From Monosporascus cannonballus (Eukaryota > Ascomycota > Sordariomycetes > Xylariales), in assembly GCA_004154925.1 (NCBI GenBank), contig QJNS01000163.1, positions 1 to 64,000 of the forward strand: a stretch of DNA of 64,000 bases, written 5' to 3'. The notes under the pieces are model-generated. The model had not been told where the DNA came from, searched no databases, and saw only the letters and a list, made by a program, of their open reading frames with translations. Each line of letters starts with the position of its first letter. The first letter of the stretch is position 1. The translations under genes and the position numbers were made by a program. Of this stretch, positions 50,812 through 64,000 are shown piece by piece.

Positions 50812-53800
50812 TTATTTTCCTTTTTTCAGGATTTTTGTCCTAAAGATAAAAAAGTAAGCATTCCCTTTTTCTAATTAAAAATTATTTTTTTTATTGCCAA
50901 CTTACTATGGCAGGTTAAGCAGAAAAATCGATGCGCCAACCTCGTACGAATTAGCGTCAGATTTACGATAACCGGTTGGCTTATATCTTTAAGTTTGGAT
51001 TTGAGGTATTACCTTATTCCAGTTACTTTTTATCCGGAAAATCTAAGTATTTTATGACGGAAAACATTTTAAATTGTTATTATTGTACCCGTTATTAACG
51101 TTATTATAACGGATTAACGATTATTATATTTTCGTTAAAAAATATTAATTTTAAACGCGACCGTTTTTAAAGGGAGCGTCGTACCGCCAAAGACGAATTC
51201 ATAAAATTACAGCGAAAGTTTCAAAAAAAATATTAAAAAGAATAAATAAATTATAATGCTTACGTCGCCAGAAAAACATTTTAAAGGAGAAAAGATTACA
51301 GTTACTTTTCGAAAGTTACAAGCTGGATTAATTAAAAAAACGGAAAAAGATGGAAAAAAAGCAACGTCGTATAAAAACGGAATAAGCGCAACTTGTTTCG
51401 GAGATAAACGCCATAACAAAAACGTTTATTTTTTTCGACTGGAACGCCGAAAGTTTGGATTTAGGCGGGGGATAATTATCGCCTGCGACCTTGGCCGTAT
51501 TGGAAATGGTCCGTTAGGATTCTGGCGGTAAAACGTCTTAATTAAGTTTATCGTATTTATTAAGTAGTTAAGCGGTTCCCATATATTTTTTTCATATAAG
51601 TATTTTTCCTATTTAACTAAGTACTGAACTTTATTTTTGATCATTTTGAAATTTAATATTTATTCGATTTCGTATTCGTTAAAATCCTTTTCGAATTCTA
51701 GGTCTGTTTCCAATGGGACGTTTTTGGGTGTTAGTTTAAGTAAAAAAATATAGAAAACTGGGTATATTTTTATGTTTTTGGGTAGCGATAGTTGGTAATT
51801 AGTTTTGGAAATGATTTTATTAATTTTAAATAGGCTAAATTTCTTAAAATCGAATTTATCGCTGGGTTTTTTCGTTTTAATCTGTAAGATATTCGAAATT
51901 GCGTTTTGTTTTTAACATAATAAGTAAACTTTATTTCCTTTTGTTAAAATTAATCCTTTAATTTTTTTTAATTATAATATTGGGTTATTTGTTATTAAAA
52001 AAATCGTAATTTATTTTGAAAACGGGCTTAGATCGTTTTGATTTCCGTCGTCAATATTTTTGCTTTTAAGGTAATCGTGGTAATTTTTGGTACTTTATTA
52101 AATAATTATTTAAATCGTTTTATTTTTATATCGTATCCGTACATAGCGGTATAAAGGGATACGCCTATATTTTCGTTAATAAATGTATTATAAGCGATTT
52201 ATGCTAGTAGTAAAAATTTTACCTAATTATTTTGTTAATAATTAACGTAATTTCGGAAATATTGTTTTAAAATCTGGTTTAATCTTTCGGTTTAGCCATC
52301 CGTTTAAAGATAATATATTATTAAGAACTTAAGTTTGGTTCCGATTTATTTAAAAAAACTAGTACCAAACTTTAAGGTAAAAAGCGTATCTTTATTAAAA
52401 ATAATTTTTTCTGGTATCCTATATTTATTTAGGTAATATTTGATAAAGGCATAAACTAACTGTTTTGCCATTGCGTTTTTTTTAAAAAGTAAAAAATACT
52501 TATATTTAGTAAATTTATTAACAATTACCTATATTTTATTATATTTAATTCTAGTAATTAGGTCCTTAGATCGGGGTAAGCTAATGATAAAGTTTTAAGT
52601 TATAATATTCCATACCTTATTTAAAATATTAATAGGTTATAACAGCCCGTAAGGCTTATAACGTATTACTTTTGCTTTGTTACAAATGTTATAATCCTTG
52701 ATTACCTTTTTGACCATACGGCGTAATTCCGGAAAATCATATTTTTCTTGTAATCGTCTGGTAGTTTTGAAAATTCCTTAATATCCGTACAATAAATTTT
52801 TATGAAATTCCTTTACGAATTGTTCCTGTTAATCCTTAAGAACATAAATTTTGCCATGGTATAATAACTGGTTTTTTAGTTACCCTTTTAGTTATTAAAT
52901 TTTTTTTTGTTTTTCTGTATTATAGGAATTCCGGAACCGTATTAAAAGTTCGGAAATTGGTCTTTTTATTATCTTACATAATTGTATAATGCCGGTTTTA
53001 TTATATTATAACATCTGCATATTTTTTTTAAAAAACTTTAAAATCGTAATTTCCTTTACGACTAAAAATATCTATTTAAATATTTTCCTTTCCCTTAATA
53101 TAATAAATTTTAAAGTTAAATTTAAACAGAAAAATTATTTATTTTTTATATTATTTATTTAATTTTTAAATTTTTATGAACCGAATAAGGTTTTTGTAAT
53201 TAAAGTAAATATCGAAGGATTTTTTCGTTCTATTAAGAAAAAATTCTTATTCCTTAAAAGCGTTAATAATTATTAATAATTTTTTATCGTAAATCTGGTA
53301 TTTAAGTTTTGCATTTCGGAATGCTTTTAAGTAATATACTACTGGGTACTATTTGCCGTTATTTTTTTGTTATTTTAAAACTGCGCCCAAGGCGTATTTT
53401 AAGGCGTTTATCTTTAGGCGTTTCTTTTTATCTGGATTTGGCATCTTTATTATTGGTCCACCAGTAATTATTTTTTTTAATTTTCGGAACGTTTTTTTTG
53501 CTTTTTCTGGGAGCTCGAATTTTTTTCTGACGTACTCCTTAATAATAAATTTCGTTAATGGCCTAATTATATCTCCGTATTTTTCGATTAGGCTGCGTAT
53601 ATAACCCGTAAATACTAAGATTTATTAAATATTTATAACAGTCGCCTTATTAAGGATAAATTAGTCCTTAATTGCTTCCAACTTGGAACGTTAAATTTAT
53701 ATTTAATCGGAAATAAGAATAAATGTTAGAAAATCTAATTTCTGCGTATGTTATATACTTTTGGCTACGTTAATTCGAATATTAACTTTATTTAAAATTC

Positions 53801-56199
53801 TAAATACCTAAGTTATATGCTTTTTATGTTCCTTTAAGGTTTCTAAGTAAATAAGGATGTCGTCGAAGTAAACAAATATAAATTTATCCAGGAATTATCG
53901 GAAAATGGTTATAACTAAGCTTTGGAAATTGGCGAAAACATTAGTAAATCCTATCGGCATTACTTTGTACTCGTAAAGTCCATATATTGTTCTAAATGCC
54001 GTTTTCCATTTTTTTCTTTTAATTATTTAAATACGGTAATAATTATTATAAAAAGCGAAAACTATAAATTATTTAGCTTTATTGGCATTTTCCTTTAAAG
54101 TAATTATAAGTATTAAGGGATATCCGTTTTTAATTATAATATCGTTTAATTATTTATAATCGATTATTTTTCGGTAAATAAGGTCTCCGTTTTTATCGAT
54201 TTTTTATTTGTTATCTTTGATTTTTGATATTATAAGGACGGGGTATCCCGTAAGAAAATTAAAAAGTTAAATATATCCTTTTTTCAGGTTAAATTATATG
54301 CTTTTTTATAAGGTTTTTAATTTTTCCGAGTTTATATGGTAAATTTTATAAAACTTAGGATAATATTTTTCCTTAATAGGAATTTTATAATTTTATTAAT
54401 TATATAATAATAATTCATAATCTTTTTTATTTTTAAATAATCGTTTAAATTCTTAATATTCTGGTAATACGGTAAAAATTTAATTAAAAATCCGTATTTT
54501 CTTAATAATATAACAAATTTTTTGGTCGTTTTCTTAGGATATTTTATCTTAAAAAAATATCCGTTTTTTTTTCAATTAATCCGTAAGTTATTAGAATAAA
54601 GCCAAAATATCCTTAGAATAATATCGTATCCGGAAATGTCGGTAATATCCAATAAGATACGTTTTTGGTATTCTTAAATTTATACCGGAAGTTTTTTAAT
54701 TTTTCGAAGAACTTATTTATTTTCGTATATAAATAAGTTTCCATTTATTATGCGTAATTTATAAGACTTTAATTTATATTTTCAAAAAATCTAATGTTTT
54801 TTTATTGTTACGGGGAAAATAAAATTGCTTTTTACGCCGGAATCGATTATTATTTTAAACGTTTTATTTTTGTACTAAAAAAAGATTTCGATTTAGTTGC
54901 GTATTCCTTTTGTTATTTTACATAAGGTTTTGTAAATTAAGGCTTTTCGGTACTTTAATTTCGAAAGCCTTTATAATTTTTTGATTTTTGATACCGTTCG
55001 GTTTAAACGAATTTTTATTCGCAAGTTTTTTTAATAGCATGTTTAATATATTAGTTATTTTTGTACCGGAATTACGTTTTTTTGCCGTACTTGTATTATA
55101 ACTTTGAAATTGGGTTTCCTTTTTAATTTATTCTTTAATTTCGTACTTTTTAAATTATGGGATCAAAAAGGTAAACCTCCGAAAAAAGTATTCCCATATT
55201 TAGGAGCTTATGTTAAACGCAAAATATCGGAAAATAATATAAGTATTTTTGCAATATGGCCTTTTAATTTCGTTTTGATTTAAGATATAAATAATAAGAT
55301 TTAAGATATTTTAGTTATCGGGGAATTTTAATGCATTAATACTTATCGTCTGGTTTAGTAAAAATCTTATTATTTTATTTAAGCCAAAAATTATTACTTT
55401 TTTTGGTTTTAAAATAAATAAGGTAATCGTCCTAATAATAAATAATAAAATGTAGTAAATCGTGAGGATTTATCGTTAATTTTTTTAGGTAAATAGTATA
55501 TTTTGGAAGCTTATAAAGCTCCGGGAATAATTATCCATAATTTTTAACGTTTGGTCGAAATTAACCGTCCTTTATATATATCTTATATTTCTGGAAATCA
55601 AGATAATACTGGTATTTTAGCCCTATAGTTATTCTGGAAGCCGTTTATCTTAAATAATACTTATAGGCTTTAATTTTAAAATCCTGACAAATTGGATAAT
55701 CCTCGTACTTTAGATTATTATTCTGAATTTGAATAATTATGGCGATAATAAATTTTGGCTGGAAGAAAATCGAATTAACTTTTTTCTTTTCCTTTTCTGC
55801 CTTATTGTCGATTTCTTATTTAGCCGCTTTAGCTTTTTTTTAAGGTTAAAAAATCCCTCCCTTTTTGGAGTTCCTTTTGGTAAAAAAATAACATTTATTT
55901 TTAAAATGCCCCTTTTTACTATAATTAAAATATTTTACTTTAAATTTGTTTTTTTAGGCTTTTTCGAAATAAAACTTATTTTTTTTAAGGTTTACCTTTA
56001 TCCTTTTTATTCTGGCTTTTCGAGCCCTTATTATTATCTCGTTTATTAGTCCTTTTTTTTAAGGTACCGATTAAAAATGCGTCGGTCGGCGATAATAACC
56101 TTATTTATATATTTTGTAAAGGACTTAATTTTTGGTTCCTTATATATTTCGTTTTTAATTAAGGGTTTTAAGCTTTTATAATAAAAATAAAATAACGGC

Positions 56200-56680
56200 C
56201 AGATAATTAAATTTAATTATATAATTAATAATTAATTTGATTTGGTAAAAAAAAATAAAACTGCTTAATTACGTTTTGTTTTTTATCGGGGTTTTTAAAT
56301 AAGCCGCGTATTTTTTCTTCGAAATTCTCGTAATCGTTAAAGATGTAATTAATAAAGTTTAAGAATTCTTCCGGGTATTTTTTAAGGTAATCCGTTAAAA
56401 TAAATTCGAATTAATTACGAATTTTTCCGATAAGTAATTGCGAAATAACTATTATTTTTTAATAATTTTCCGGTAAAAAGTTTTCATAAAATTTAAGGTA
56501 AAATCTGGCCTAAACCAAAAATTTATCAGGGTTTTCTAATCCGTTATAAAATTTGGGAGGAATTGGTTTATAACTTTTAACATCTGGCATTCCGTAATAA
56601 TTAAGGGGTGGAATAATTTTTTTTCGTATTTGGTTCGTACCGAACAATAGTAAAGTTAACGTTTTTCGTTCTGGATCCAT
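56200..56680 (-). pseudogene. Degraded gag remnant of element D
   Basis: From the ATG at 56680 on the minus strand a frame of about 70 codons is readable, with a Pro/Phe/Asn/Gly segment (PPKFYNGLENPDKFL) typical of retrotransposon Gag. It then meets stop codons that fit RIP-type CAA-to-TAA changes. Just upstream (56690-56750) is a GC-rich island. Confidence 0.55.
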
Positions 56681-57222
56681 TAAAGGGGGTCGGTAACCAG
56701 CCCTTTGGCTTCGCCCTCTGGCCGAGCCAAACCGGGGGAAAGCTAGTTTTTTTTCCTTAGTAAGCTAAGTATTCTCCTTTTTTAGGGTTTGAACTTTTGC
56801 CGTTAAGGCATTTAACTTTTCCTTCGTAATAGGTTTTTTCTTTTAATTTCCTGCCCCATATTTTTCCTTTTCTTCCTTAATTTCCTTTTTTTTTTAGTTT
56901 TTTCCCGTTCCGGCTCTTTTTTTTAAACCTTAATAATATCTTAAGAAATTGGGGAAGGTTATTATTACGGTTGGGAAAAGGGACTTCCTTAAGATCGAAT
57001 AATAAGGGGAGCTATATTATCGATTAGTTGGAAAATTTCTTTTATAAGGGGTAGATCGTTAAGTTTTGTTAATAATATTTTACTGGCCAATAATAGGAAT
57101 CGTATATTTTATTTATTTTCTGAACGTTATTCTGTATTATTATTTATATTGAATTCAAAAAGGCTTATGCCTTTATTAGGCGGTAAATTATTCGTCGGTT
57201 ATTAATTAAGGAATTATCAAAA

Positions 57223-57642
57223 TATAATAAACTTATTATATATTTATCTGGAGGTATAAGCAGTATTTGAAATAAGGTTTTAATTTGCAAATAATACTAA
57301 GGCGAAAAATAATTTAATAATTTATTCGTTAAAAAGATTTAAAGATTTTTTTTAAATTAAAAAACGGTACAGTTACCTTTTGGTTAAAGGCTTAAATTAA
57401 TAATTAAGGAACGAAAATTAAGTAAATAATTATTTACATAAAAAATCTAAAGTTTTATACCTCCTTTTATTTTACTAATGTGATATTAATCTTTTGGATT
57501 TGTTAAATCACCCAGATTACCGTAATCTGTATGATTTAATAAATCGGTTAAATTACTCTAAGTTACGTGACTTAGAGTATGGAGCTTTCCCTTTTCTGCA
57601 GCCCTGGGCCTCTAGAACGGGTCCATTCGGGGATCCGTAACA
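57223..57642 (-). repeat. Element D 5' LTR
   Basis: Starts TATAATAAAC (mutated from TGTAACGAAC) and ends GGATCCGTAACA; pairs with 50391-50811. Confidence 0.85.
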
Positions 57643-57647
57643 GACTA

Positions 57648-60600
57648 TTTATAAAAAAGTCGAAAGATAACAAAGTTTAAAAAAATTAAGAGATACTTTT
57701 TTAAAGGTTTTTTGAACGTAATGATAAAAACCGTTAATAGTTTTATGATTTTAGAGAAGTAAAATGGAATATATTAATATATCGTAACAATAAATAGTAA
57801 AACTTTAAGTGGAATTTATATTGTATTAAATATTATTGATAAATGTATTTTATTATAGGAATTTAAGGTAAATGTTTATATAATTATAAATATTACAACT
57901 TATAATGTTGTATACGAAGAAGAGATTTAATACAAAATTAATTATCTTAAAACCTTTATTTAAGAATGATATTATATAATTAATTTTGATACCGTCTTAT
58001 TTAAGAATTACGATATAATCTTAGAATTATTATAGATATATTAATACGAAGCTTTGATTAAAAGAAAAATTAGTGCAATAAGATTTGCTTTATACCTTGT
58101 TAATAAATAAGAAAAAAACAATTAAGATTTTAATGTTTAATCGAAAATAGAAATAAATATAAATATAAAAAATGATAAATACTTAATTACTATATATATA
58201 TATAAAAGCAATAGTTATTAAAAAGGCACATAACGTATTATTATTATTATTAAAATAGAAACTAGGTAATTAAATAATAATATATATAATAATTAAAAAA
58301 CTTAAAAATTTTAGTCAATATATTATTATTATATTATAAATATTAATAGTGTTTAGAAAAAGAGTATGTAAAGTTATTAAAATATAATAAATATATTATA
58401 AAACAACTTTTAAAAAAGGTTTACGGAATTTTACTTTAATAAAACTTTTAATAGAATCGAATTATATACGTTTATAAATATTTGAAAAGTTAATTATAAA
58501 AAGTAAATTTAATTTTTCCGTAATCTATAAGATATTTAATATGTTTTGTATTTATAAATAATAACAAATTACGATTTATAATTAATCATTAATAATTAAA
58601 CAATATTATTATAAACCAATTAAATATTACAAGGTTGAATTATTAAGATAAGAAACGAACTTCACGGAATTAAATAATTTATAATATTCAGCTTTAAAAA
58701 TAATATAATTTTGTTAAAATTTAAAAAGAATTGATAAAACATATTTTTTAAATAAAATATAAAATATTTAAATTTGTAATTATATTACTAAAATTTATAA
58801 CCTTATTAATTATTCATTATCTTTTGATCAATTATATATGATAAAGAGATTTTAATATTTGCGTAATATATTATTTTAATAATACTTTTATATTTCTAAA
58901 TATAAAAAGAAGTGTATATAAAATATATTTATAAAAAGTCTTAAGTTATATAGAATATAAAATTATTAATTAATCTAAGAAAGGTTAAATTTTTAAAAAA
59001 GCTTAAAATATCTAAAATATATTATTACTTTGAATGATAAGAAAATACCCTTTTATAAATTATTCCACTTATAAAATACCTAATAGTAATTATGATATTA
59101 AAAATCTAAATATTTTTCAAATTTATCAATTTTTAAAAGAGTTTTATGCGAAGATTTTATAAAATTATTATATATTTAAGGAATTTGCTAAAAGCTTTAA
59201 ATAAATCTTATAAATAAAGCAGGTTTTATACAATTAAGAATGCGATTATTAATAAGCTTATATTAATTATATTCGATTTTATAAGTTTCATTAAATTAAA
59301 AACAGATTTTTATCATTAAATATTAAATGTAGTAATTAAATAATAAAACGATTCAGGTAAATTATATTTTACTACAAAGTTTTTATATAAATTAATAACG
59401 CTAAATTTATTTATGCGATCTTAAATATGGAATTTATAAATATTATTATAAGTTTTTCAAAATTTAAACATTTTTGAAAAACCTTTATTTAATTTTGCCC
59501 ATTTTATTATAATTAAGAAATTTACGAAACGATAATTATAATACGTAATAAAAATAAATTTCGATATTCTTATTGTTAATAGAAAATGCCTAAAAACGGC
59601 AAATTTATTACTTTAAATAAAACCTACATATCGAAAAAAAAGTTAATTAAATATAATTACATTAAATCGTGTTTTAGAATATAATATATATTAAAATATA
59701 TACGGTTAAATAAATTACCTATTTTTTAAGAATACTAAATTAGCTTAATATACAAGATATATAAATATCGATCATGAAAATCTTTCGATCTTATTTAATT
59801 TTAAAACAATTTCGACGTATTTATTATTATTTTTAAAATACAGTTCATTATTTATAGGAAATATAACGATAATATAATATTTGTAATAAGAGTGAAACAT
59901 AATAATATATATTTTATAAAAGGTTATAACTATGATAAATTTCCTAAAAAAATCAGATTTAATTATTATAAGTGTGATTATCAAATTTCATTTATCCGAG
60001 AATTTAACGACAAAAAGATATTATAATAGCATTTTCGTAATCGTTTACAAATTTACGAATGGTTTTTTTTATTTTTTTATAGAACTCAAAAGATATTAAT
60101 ACTAAATAAATGATATATATTTGTTTTCAAGAAGTATTTTCAATATATATATATTATTATGTAAAACTTTTGTAATACTGGAATTATATTTATTTTAAAG
60201 CTTTGACAAACCCTTATGACATAGATTAATATATATATAAATTATTTTATACGTTTGAACTATAAATAAACAGGTATATAAAATAATTAAAATAGGTATT
60301 AAAAGGGCATTTAAAATATTATATAAATTATGAATAAAATGGTTTCGTTAAAAATTGCTTATTACGTAATTAGTTTATAATATTAATTAATACGAAAATG
60401 AAAAATAATTTTAGTAAACGCTAATTTTAATTTTATATTTAATATTTGTATTAACGTATCTAATAATTATATTAAACGTTATAGTAATATTTACGTTAAA
60501 ATTGTTTAAATAAATATACAAAGACATAAATATAAAGTCAAAATTCGTACCTAATTAAATCAAAAATATTATAATTAGAACAAATTGAAAAAAATCAATT

Positions 60601-61637
60601 TTTTAAAAAAGAAAATAATTTCGGCATAGAAAATTAGTTAAATAAAACTATTGAAAACAAATTAGATTTCAAATATATCTATTGATATAAGTTTACTAAA
60701 GAATTTCAAAAGAAATTATTAACTAAGCTTTGTATTAAGAAAAATAAATCACATTTGGCTTTTTATATTTTTCTACAGAAATTAATAACGGATACTATTA
60801 GAATTTATATAGAATAAAATAATATCAAAACCAAACCAATACGAAATGGAAAAAGCCTTTATTATACGTAAAAAACCTAGAGTTGTCTATTACCTTTTTA
60901 AATGGAAAAATTATCCGAATTCCGAAAAGATATAGAAATTTACGAAAAACCTTATAAACGCTTAACAGTTAATACGAAACTTTTACGAATATCGATAACG
61001 GCTCTCTAATTAACAGATAATTAATTAATAATATCAATACCGAACTAATTAACTTAGTCCGTGATTTACGTTATTGTAGTTACTATAACCGCAACTTCTA
61101 ATTATTTTTGCTATTCTTTTAAGCGTTTAAATTTCTTTATTACTTTCGTGCTTTAGATGTTTTAATGAAGCATTTCGATATTACGGTCAAGAAAAGGCAT
61201 TTCCTATTTTTGTAAGCGATTTAAATAACTAAATAATTAGTTTAGATATTATTAAACTTTTAGTAGTTTTTTTTAGCTATATACTTTTTCAACGTTAGGC
61301 GGTCCGTTTTAACGAAAACTTTTTATATTCAAATATTGAAAAACTAAAAAACTTCTAAAGACTACCGTACTAAATATAACGCGCACATTTTCTCGAACTG
61401 TAATAAGCTTTATAAATTTTTCTTTCGGATTTAAAACGAAAATATAAAGAAGCAAATAATATATTAAACTCGCAACGATCGATAGGTTCTAAAAGAATCA
61501 AAACATTAATATATTTTGTGAAACGAGATTTTTAATAGCATTCGATATAATAAATATAAAGAAAAAAGGTTACTTGCGAAATTTAACAAATAAGGAAATT
61601 AATCGTTAAGGACTAAAATCCTGGAAAAAGAAAATTG
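57648..61637 (+). mobile_element. Element C internal segment, pol remnant
   Basis: Contains the mutated reverse-transcriptase box (YFNN, 58872-58883) and, near 60667, the 3' block also seen in B and E. All frames are closed by many stops. This is the most AT-shifted part of the window by eye. Confidence 0.65.
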
Positions 61638-62050
61638 TATTATAATCTAACGAGTGTAACTATTACAAGAACGATTAGGCTTTTTTAAAGCATGACACCA
61701 ACTTAAACCAAGAGTTACGTAACTAATATAAAAAATCTTAATGTCACTGATTAGTCTAGAAAGCTTAAACAAGTTAAACTTAAAAATAAATTAATAATAT
61801 TTAAAAAGATAAAATAAATAAAACAATCTTAAGCTCCAACGAACAAAATATATTATAAATAAAATATTTACGTTCGATATTTTATTAATTTAAATAATAG
61901 CAGCTTATAATTATAATTTATTGTTCAATACATTATTAGTATTGCGAAACGTAATTAAAATATCCAATAACTTAAATTATTAGGATATTTTTCTTAATAT
62001 AAACTAGTGCTATTAAAGTTTAATAACAGGTTAAATCTTTAGCCGCTATA
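61638..62050 (+). repeat. Element C 3' LTR
   Basis: 413 bp, starts TATTATAATC and ends CCGCTATA; pairs with 34583-34995 with the same length. Confidence 0.8.
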
Positions 62051-62055
62051 TTTAC

Positions 62056-62246
62056 ATAAAATATATATAATTATTAATTTTATAAGCTTAAACAATATTG
62101 GTTAATAATATAACTTCGTTATTTAAAACGCCTTTAATAGTACGAATTGTAATTAAGATAGTTATTATTCAAATATTTATTATATATCTGTTAACATTTA
62201 CCCGTACAACTTATATTTAATAATTAGTTAAACTTTTAGCCGTTAT
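62056..62246 (+). repeat. Element E LTR, right part
   Basis: Continues the LTR interrupted at 34582 and ends TTTTAGCCGTTATA, like the other LTR ends of this group. Together the two parts make about 367 bp, the expected LTR size. Confidence 0.6.
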
Positions 62247-62836
62247 ACGTTATAAATTTTTGTTCAGTAATATTGTTAAACTCTAAGTAATAATTCAATA
62301 TTATTAAAATATTAACCAGTATATAGAAAACATGTATTTAATAACTTTTGAGCCCGGATTTAAAAACTCGAGACAAAAATCCAACAATTTGTTAATTAAA
62401 TTAAAGTTATTTTACTTACACAAATTACTTTTATCAAAATAAAATCCAAAAAGCTAGAACTATACAACGAAAAAGATAACTTTCGAATATTTTTAATACA
62501 AATGCGCAATTATCTTTAATTGTTTTCTCTTATTAAATTAACGGATCAAATTCTGGCCGTAAAAATATACCTAAAGAAAAGTATTACCGACTAATTCGAT
62601 CCCGTTATAAAGAATTATCTGGAAAAAGAAAAATCGAATAATAAGAATTTACTTACGAAATGTTCTTTTTATATATGAACTTCAAAAATAAAATACGCGA
62701 TAATTGCGATAATCTGGATAAAAAGTAATTTACAGCCTAATAAATGCTTTAATTACGATATAAAAGATTAACCTTTAAATATTTTATTACTTTTAAAAGC
62801 TTTGCGACTAAGATTAAATAAAAAAAGGATAAAATC
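62247..62836 (+). mobile_element. Element E internal start (gag side), RIP-degraded
   Basis: Directly after the LTR the sequence CGTTATAAATTTTTGTTCAG and the following 120 bp align by eye with the internal start of element B (35484 onward). It is interrupted at 62836 by element F. Confidence 0.55.
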
Positions 62837-64000
62837 TATTACGACCAAACTATGTATAGGTCTCGGAAACGGTCGCGCTGCGACCAAAACAGAATCCAAG
62901 TAGGTTAAGTTACGTGATAAGCGTTTAGGGAAAATCGATTAAATACAATTAAGTGATTGTTTAGTTAAGCATTGTTAAGCAAAAAAAGAAAAATAAGTAA
63001 GGATATATAAATACGCTTACTTCTATAGTTTAAATAATTTCAGCTAGCAATAAAACATCGTTATTTAAAATATGTTTACTGTTATAAAACGCAAGAAATT
63101 ATTATATATATTACTTAGACTTTTACCATATTTTTATTAATATAAACCTGTGTAACTTAGGTTTAATAATTAGTTAAACCGTTTAGCCATTGTATAATAC
63201 AAGGTTTTATTTAATAATATTATTAAAATTTCAGTAATGTTATCGATTTTATATTTACTAATTAATAACTACGTTACGAAGCCTCTATTAATAACACTAG
63301 TTTAAACGACGAAAAACTATAATCTCGTTTAATTAAAGAAAAAGTTTTACGACTATTAAACCTTTTAAATAAACGCCTTATTTATCTTAAAAGAGAAAAT
63401 ACCAACCTGATCATTTCGCTTTAAATAGTATATAAAAAGATTAAAGATAAGGGAAACGCTTCGGATATTGAAAAATCTTCTATATTAAGCTAAGGTATTT
63501 AATTAAACTTTATTATCAATTAAAAGGTGCATTAAAACTTTTTAAACCTAAATTATTCTATAATAGTTTAACAAGGCTATAATTATTCTTAACGTAATGT
63601 CGAATATATTTTGAGTATTTTCCTATTCGACTTATTAGATCGATTTGAAAAATAGAATATATAATAGAACGATTTATTTAAAATGTGTTTATTTAATTCG
63701 AACCCGCAATAAGAAAATACGTTATTTTATCTATAAAAAGACAAAATCCGAAAAATACTGTAATTATATAATAATTACGAATAATTCGAATAAGCATTAA
63801 CGAAAACGTTCGAAATAGTAAACGAAAAAACAAAAGCCGAAATATAGATCTAGTAATTGCGATAAAAGGGATTAATATCTATTTACGACGATACCTTAAT
63901 TTAGTTAATTTTCAAGTTAAACTGAGGACAAAAGGTATTAATAGTCAAGTTTTTCGATGGCTTAAAGAAAGAAATCTAAAAAAAAACCTTTTAAGATTAA
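62837..64000 (+). mobile_element. Element F, 5' part of a further LTR retrotransposon, cut by window end
   Basis: An LTR of about 358 bp (62837-63194) starts TATTACGACC and ends GTTTAGCCATTGTA, matching the pattern of B and E. The bases after it (AAGGTTTTATTTAATAATAT) again resemble the internal start of B. Internal sequence continues to the window end; the second LTR is outside. It appears to be inserted in element E. Confidence 0.6.

Larger units (their letters stand above)
50391..57642 (-). mobile_element. Element D, second Ty3/gypsy-type family, nested in C
   Basis: LTRs at 50391-50811 and 57223-57642 (421 and 420 bp) with a perfect target-site duplication GACTA (50386-50390 and 57643-57647). 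Length 7252 bp. The reverse-transcriptase box YFDD reads on the minus strand at 53870-53859 (context FVYFDDILIY). A gag-like start on the minus strand at 56680 gives MDPERKTLTLLL and then PIPPKFYNGLENPDKFL, the typical gag substrate-like segment, before stops. The LTRs differ in sequence from those of A, B, C, E and F, so this is another family. It is less eroded than C. Confidence 0.88.
34583..62050 (+). mobile_element. Element C, Ty3/gypsy-type LTR retrotransposon, heavily RIP-degraded, host of B and D
   Basis: LTRs of exactly 413 bp at both ends (34583-34995 and 61638-62050). The five bases outside are CCTAC on the left and TTTAC on the right, a target-site duplication altered by two C-to-T changes. 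Without nested elements B and D and their duplications its own length is about 6.7 kb. A purine-rich tract (GGAAAAAGAAAATTG) precedes the 3' LTR. The reverse-transcriptase active-site box is at 58872-58883 and reads YFNN instead of YFDD, as G-to-A mutation would produce. No open pol frame survives. Confidence 0.8.

Noticed and set aside
33935..64000. Mitochondrial or centromeric DNA as explanation for the AT-rich block
   Set aside because: No mitochondrial genes are present, and the block resolves into LTR elements with target duplications. A centromeric location cannot be excluded but nothing shows it.

Overview
The window is nuclear DNA of a filamentous ascomycete, most likely a sordariomycete and possibly Hypocreales. 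The genes carry short introns (about 50-105 bp) with fungal splice signals. The housekeeping genes are fungal in type. A trichodiene synthase is present, and the right half is AT-rich and looks mutated by RIP (repeat-induced point mutation). Species was not determined.

Layout. (1) 1-13.9 kb is ordinary gene-bearing DNA: galactose-1-phosphate uridylyltransferase (1618-2948, +), ERG28 (3263-3891, -), very-long-chain 3-oxoacyl-CoA reductase (4441-5508, +), the large scaffold nucleoporin of the Nup155/Nup170 family (7166-11505, +), and a GC-rich multi-membrane-span protein that resembles a rhomboid protease without its catalytic residues (12743-13738, +). (2) 14.2-32.2 kb is a small secondary-metabolite locus: TRI5 trichodiene synthase (-), a CYP65-like cytochrome P450 (+), a decayed unknown gene (-), a small unknown ORF, a TRI3-like acyltransferase (-) and a 2411-residue highly reducing polyketide synthase (+). 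The genes form two divergent pairs with intergenic regions of about 1.9 kb, each holding an AT-rich islet. The TRI5 upstream region has six matches to the published TRI6 site YNAGGCC. The set suggests a trichothecene skeleton (TRI5) oxygenated by the P450 and esterified, perhaps with a polyketide acyl chain, as known for macrocyclic and esterified trichothecenes. The product is inference. TRI4, TRI6 and TRI10 are not in the window.

(3) 32.2-33.9 kb is a gene-poor transition with a broken ORF at its edge. (4) 33.9-64 kb is one AT-rich block of RIP-degraded LTR retrotransposons nested in each other. From LTR pairs, target-site duplications and reverse-transcriptase remnants the stack resolves as: element A (36214-42975, -) inside B (35102-48612, +); B and a separate element D (50391-57642, -) inside C (34583-62050, +); C inside an LTR of an older element E; and a further element F starting at 62837 within E and running off the window. 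No intact gene was seen in this block.

The most unusual points are the substituted catalytic positions in the polyketide synthase (His-to-Tyr in both KS and DH), the apparently inactive rhomboid-like protein, the cluster of TRI6-type sites, and the resolvable insertion order of the retrotransposon stack.
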